Assembly (NCBI RefSeq): GCF_036370855.1
Contig: NC_088101.1
Span: forward strand, 41,710,544-41,774,543
Direction of reading: 5' to 3'
Source of the DNA: Dromaius novaehollandiae
Lineage: Eukaryota; Chordata; Aves; Casuariiformes; Dromaiidae
Length of the DNA stretch: 64,000 nt
The notes beneath the pieces are model-generated. The model did not search any database. It was given only the letters and a program-made list of their open reading frames with translations, and had not been told where the DNA came from. How positions within the stretch are numbered: position 1 is the stretch's first letter; the number at the start of each line of letters is the position of its first letter. Positions 62,444 through 64,000 of the stretch are shown in pieces. The translations under genes were made by a program, and so were the position numbers.

Positions 62444-63692
62444 CGAATATCTTTTCCTGTGATGCATTTTGAAATGCAGCATACCTGAGGTCAGAACCAT
62501 TCTAGAACTAAAAGAAAGCAGCAAAATAAACATCATTTTTGGTCTGCATGACATTATTTTGCCGTCATAACTGTCTCCTTTGAAACAGTTTAAACATGCT
62601 GCCTACAAAACCACTGACAGTCTCAAACGCACTCCTACTAAGAGTACTAAGAGACAGCCAAAGGGTAATCATGGCCGCAGTTGTATGGGCCTGAGCCATT
62701 AGACTGGCCCGGTTTACACTGAAAAGGACTTGCCCCCTCCATTCAGACAGCTTTGACTCCCATCACTCCCCTCCATGAACCGCTAACTCACAGACACAGC
62801 AGAAATTTCCTTCTCTATTTCTCTGGCTTCGTGCCCTACCATACGGGTGAGTAAGAGCAGCTCACAGGAAGGGTCTCTGCCCAGTGCTGACACAGGTAAG
62901 TGATGAGAGTAGGACTACTTCTTTACAGTGGCAGTAAAATTAATTCATGGTGTAGTTTCCTAAGATGCAGTAAGAGGAGAAAAGCAAGCTGACATCTTAG
63001 GGCTGTTGTAGATAATCCTATGAAGATATTGGCTCAGTATAAAATAAGCTTGCTTTTTCATTTTGAGATGGGAGGACAAGGGAAGCAGAACAATCCGAAG
63101 GGTGTAATATAATTAGTAAGAGTCAAAGTGAATGCAACTTGATTATCAGGAGGTGCTTCCACACAAGAAACAAGTAAATTAAATAGGGCTTTACAGCCAG
63201 GCCAGGATAAGATGGAAGGATATATGACAGAGGTTCATAACATCTCATGTAATGTGAAAAAGTGAGGGAACAACCATTCAGTGCCTCTTTTAATAAAAGA
63301 ATTAGGGACAACAAATGAAGCTAGCAGGCTCAGACTAATGAGAACAAACAAACAAAAAAGGGGTTCTTCACACAATGTGGTGTAGTTACACTCAATGCCA
63401 CTAAAAACTGTAGCTAAACATATGATTTTTTTTTTAACTCAATTGGACAAATCTATGCAAAAAAAAATAAAAATTAAAAATTAAAATGCAAAAACACTCC
63501 CTCTGCTTCAAGTAGTCCCTGATCCTCATACTGTCCAAACCTGGGAGATTATGCTAAGAAGTATCACCATCACCAGCCTACTCTGCTCTGAAACACGGAC
63601 AGCTGCTATTAGACATTATTAGGGAAAGAATAACAGGCTGAGTGCACTGCTGATCCAAGGTGAGTGAAAACGCTGCTCTTATGCAAACTCAC

Positions 63693-63762
63693 CGTCAGCA
63701 GTGAGTTTGTCAGCAGGCTTGTGCACGGCAAGCAGCACTTTCACAGGAAAACATCTCAGATT
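63693..63762 (-). other. Candidate internal exon on the minus strand (70 bases)
   Basis: On the minus strand an acceptor (TTTCAGCTTGTTGATTTTCAG) ends at 63763 and a strong donor, GACG then GTGAGTTTG, begins at 63692. The phase-0 frame is open for 23 codons plus one base and reads NLRCFPVKVLLAVHKPADKL then TAD. Not recognised. The trailing phase does not match the next minus-strand candidate at 58275, so at least one of them is wrong, belongs elsewhere, or an exon between them was missed. Confidence 0.2.
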
Positions 63763-64000
63763 CTGAAAATCAACAAGCTGAAAGCTACTGACTGAAGCAA
63801 AGACAGCTCTCAAGGAAAGTTAATTATTCGCATCATCTTTGCACTCATTTGTTACTAACTTTTCCTTTTTCCTCAATCTTTCTTACTATTTGTGCTTCCC
63901 AAGTCTCAAAAAAGGTGGTGTATGCTAATGACAGTGGGATAACAGGCCACCGCTACCCTTTCCCTTCCCCAGTGAAGGGACAGAATTGCAGAACCCCAGC
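63763..64000. other. Window end, non-coding
   Basis: Nothing further is supported. The sequence becomes pyrimidine-rich around 63850-63900 and 63950-63970 without a following exon inside the window. Confidence 0.5.

Larger units (their letters stand above)
58276..63692. other. Non-coding stretch with no supported gene
   Basis: Small items only. An A/C-rich string with A8 lies at about 58702-58737 and a CAA-rich simple repeat at about 61228-61263. A (CT)n run is at 62432-62443. Minus-strand donor-like words lie at 61475 (plus-strand TTTACTTACAG) and 62488 (plus-strand GCATACCTGAGG); the latter encloses only a 23-base segment with a strong acceptor. Plus-strand donors GTGAGTA at 62847, GTAAGTG at 62896 and GTGAGTG at 63660 lack convincing acceptors. 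The 113-codon plus frame at 58637-58978 has no domain and crosses simple repeats. Confidence 0.5.

Noticed and set aside
42509..63762. A single minus-strand gene joining all minus-strand exon candidates
   Set aside because: Phases do not agree between 63693-63762 and 58186-58275, and no recognisable protein results; only local pairs are kept as hypotheses.
1..64000. CRISPR arrays, operons, phage or plasmid genes
   Set aside because: No regularly spaced repeats and no compact coding; the composition and splice-like signals are those of vertebrate nuclear DNA.

Overview
This window looks like vertebrate, most likely sauropsid and probably avian, nuclear DNA. It is AT-rich (by eye about 38-40% G+C) and has no compact or operon-like coding. 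Its simple repeats include several pure G or C tracts, long A/T tracts and an (AT)n and a (TC)n tract. At least one old MIR/CORE-SINE-like remnant of the amniote type is present. I see no CR1 3' end, recent LINE, complete LTR element, rRNA, tRNA or CRISPR array. The avian assignment is inference.

I found no gene that I can name. The longest open frame, 126 codons at 47609-47989, has no family signature and is about what chance gives in 64 kb. The window is best read as intergenic or intronic sequence of a large locus. Because vertebrate exons are short, I looked for strong acceptor/donor pairs enclosing an open frame. Plus-strand candidates are 8032-8090 with 8375-8720, 34596-34667, 39443-39824, and 51450-51532 with 52863-52908 and 53006 onward. 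Minus-strand candidates are 14079-14168, 42509-42571 with 44164-44288, 58011-58056 with 58186-58275, and 63693-63762. All are low-confidence; the peptides match nothing I recognise, and some will be chance.

Layout. 1-8 kb is AT-rich sequence with an (AT)n tract, a C18 tract and small palindromes. 8.0-8.7 kb holds a possible terminal exon pair with a poly(A) signal. 9.2-9.4 kb is a small CpG-dense patch. 12-16 kb has G22, A19 and T29 tracts and one candidate minus-strand exon. 16-29 kb is featureless apart from a G-rich motif, a G14 tract and a coding-like open frame at 22605-22796. 29.6-31.8 kb stands out as a more G+C-rich block with broken coding-like frames on the minus strand. 34-40 kb has two plus-strand exon candidates and an 11-bp-stem hairpin. 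41-47 kb has a (TC)n tract, a perfect 37-bp tandem duplication, two phase-compatible minus-strand exon candidates and an A34 tract. 51.3-53.1 kb has the best promoter-like arrangement in the window (CCAAT box, TATA box, then a splice donor), followed by a plausible small exon; the spliced product would probably be non-coding. The MIR-like remnant is at 54.0 kb, CpG-richer patches lie at 56.7 and 57.7 kb, and minus-strand exon candidates at 58 and 63.7 kb.

I did not find a convincing new biological system. The most useful leads are the 51.4 kb promoter-like unit, the minus-strand exon pair at 58 kb and the unexplained 29.6-31.8 kb block.
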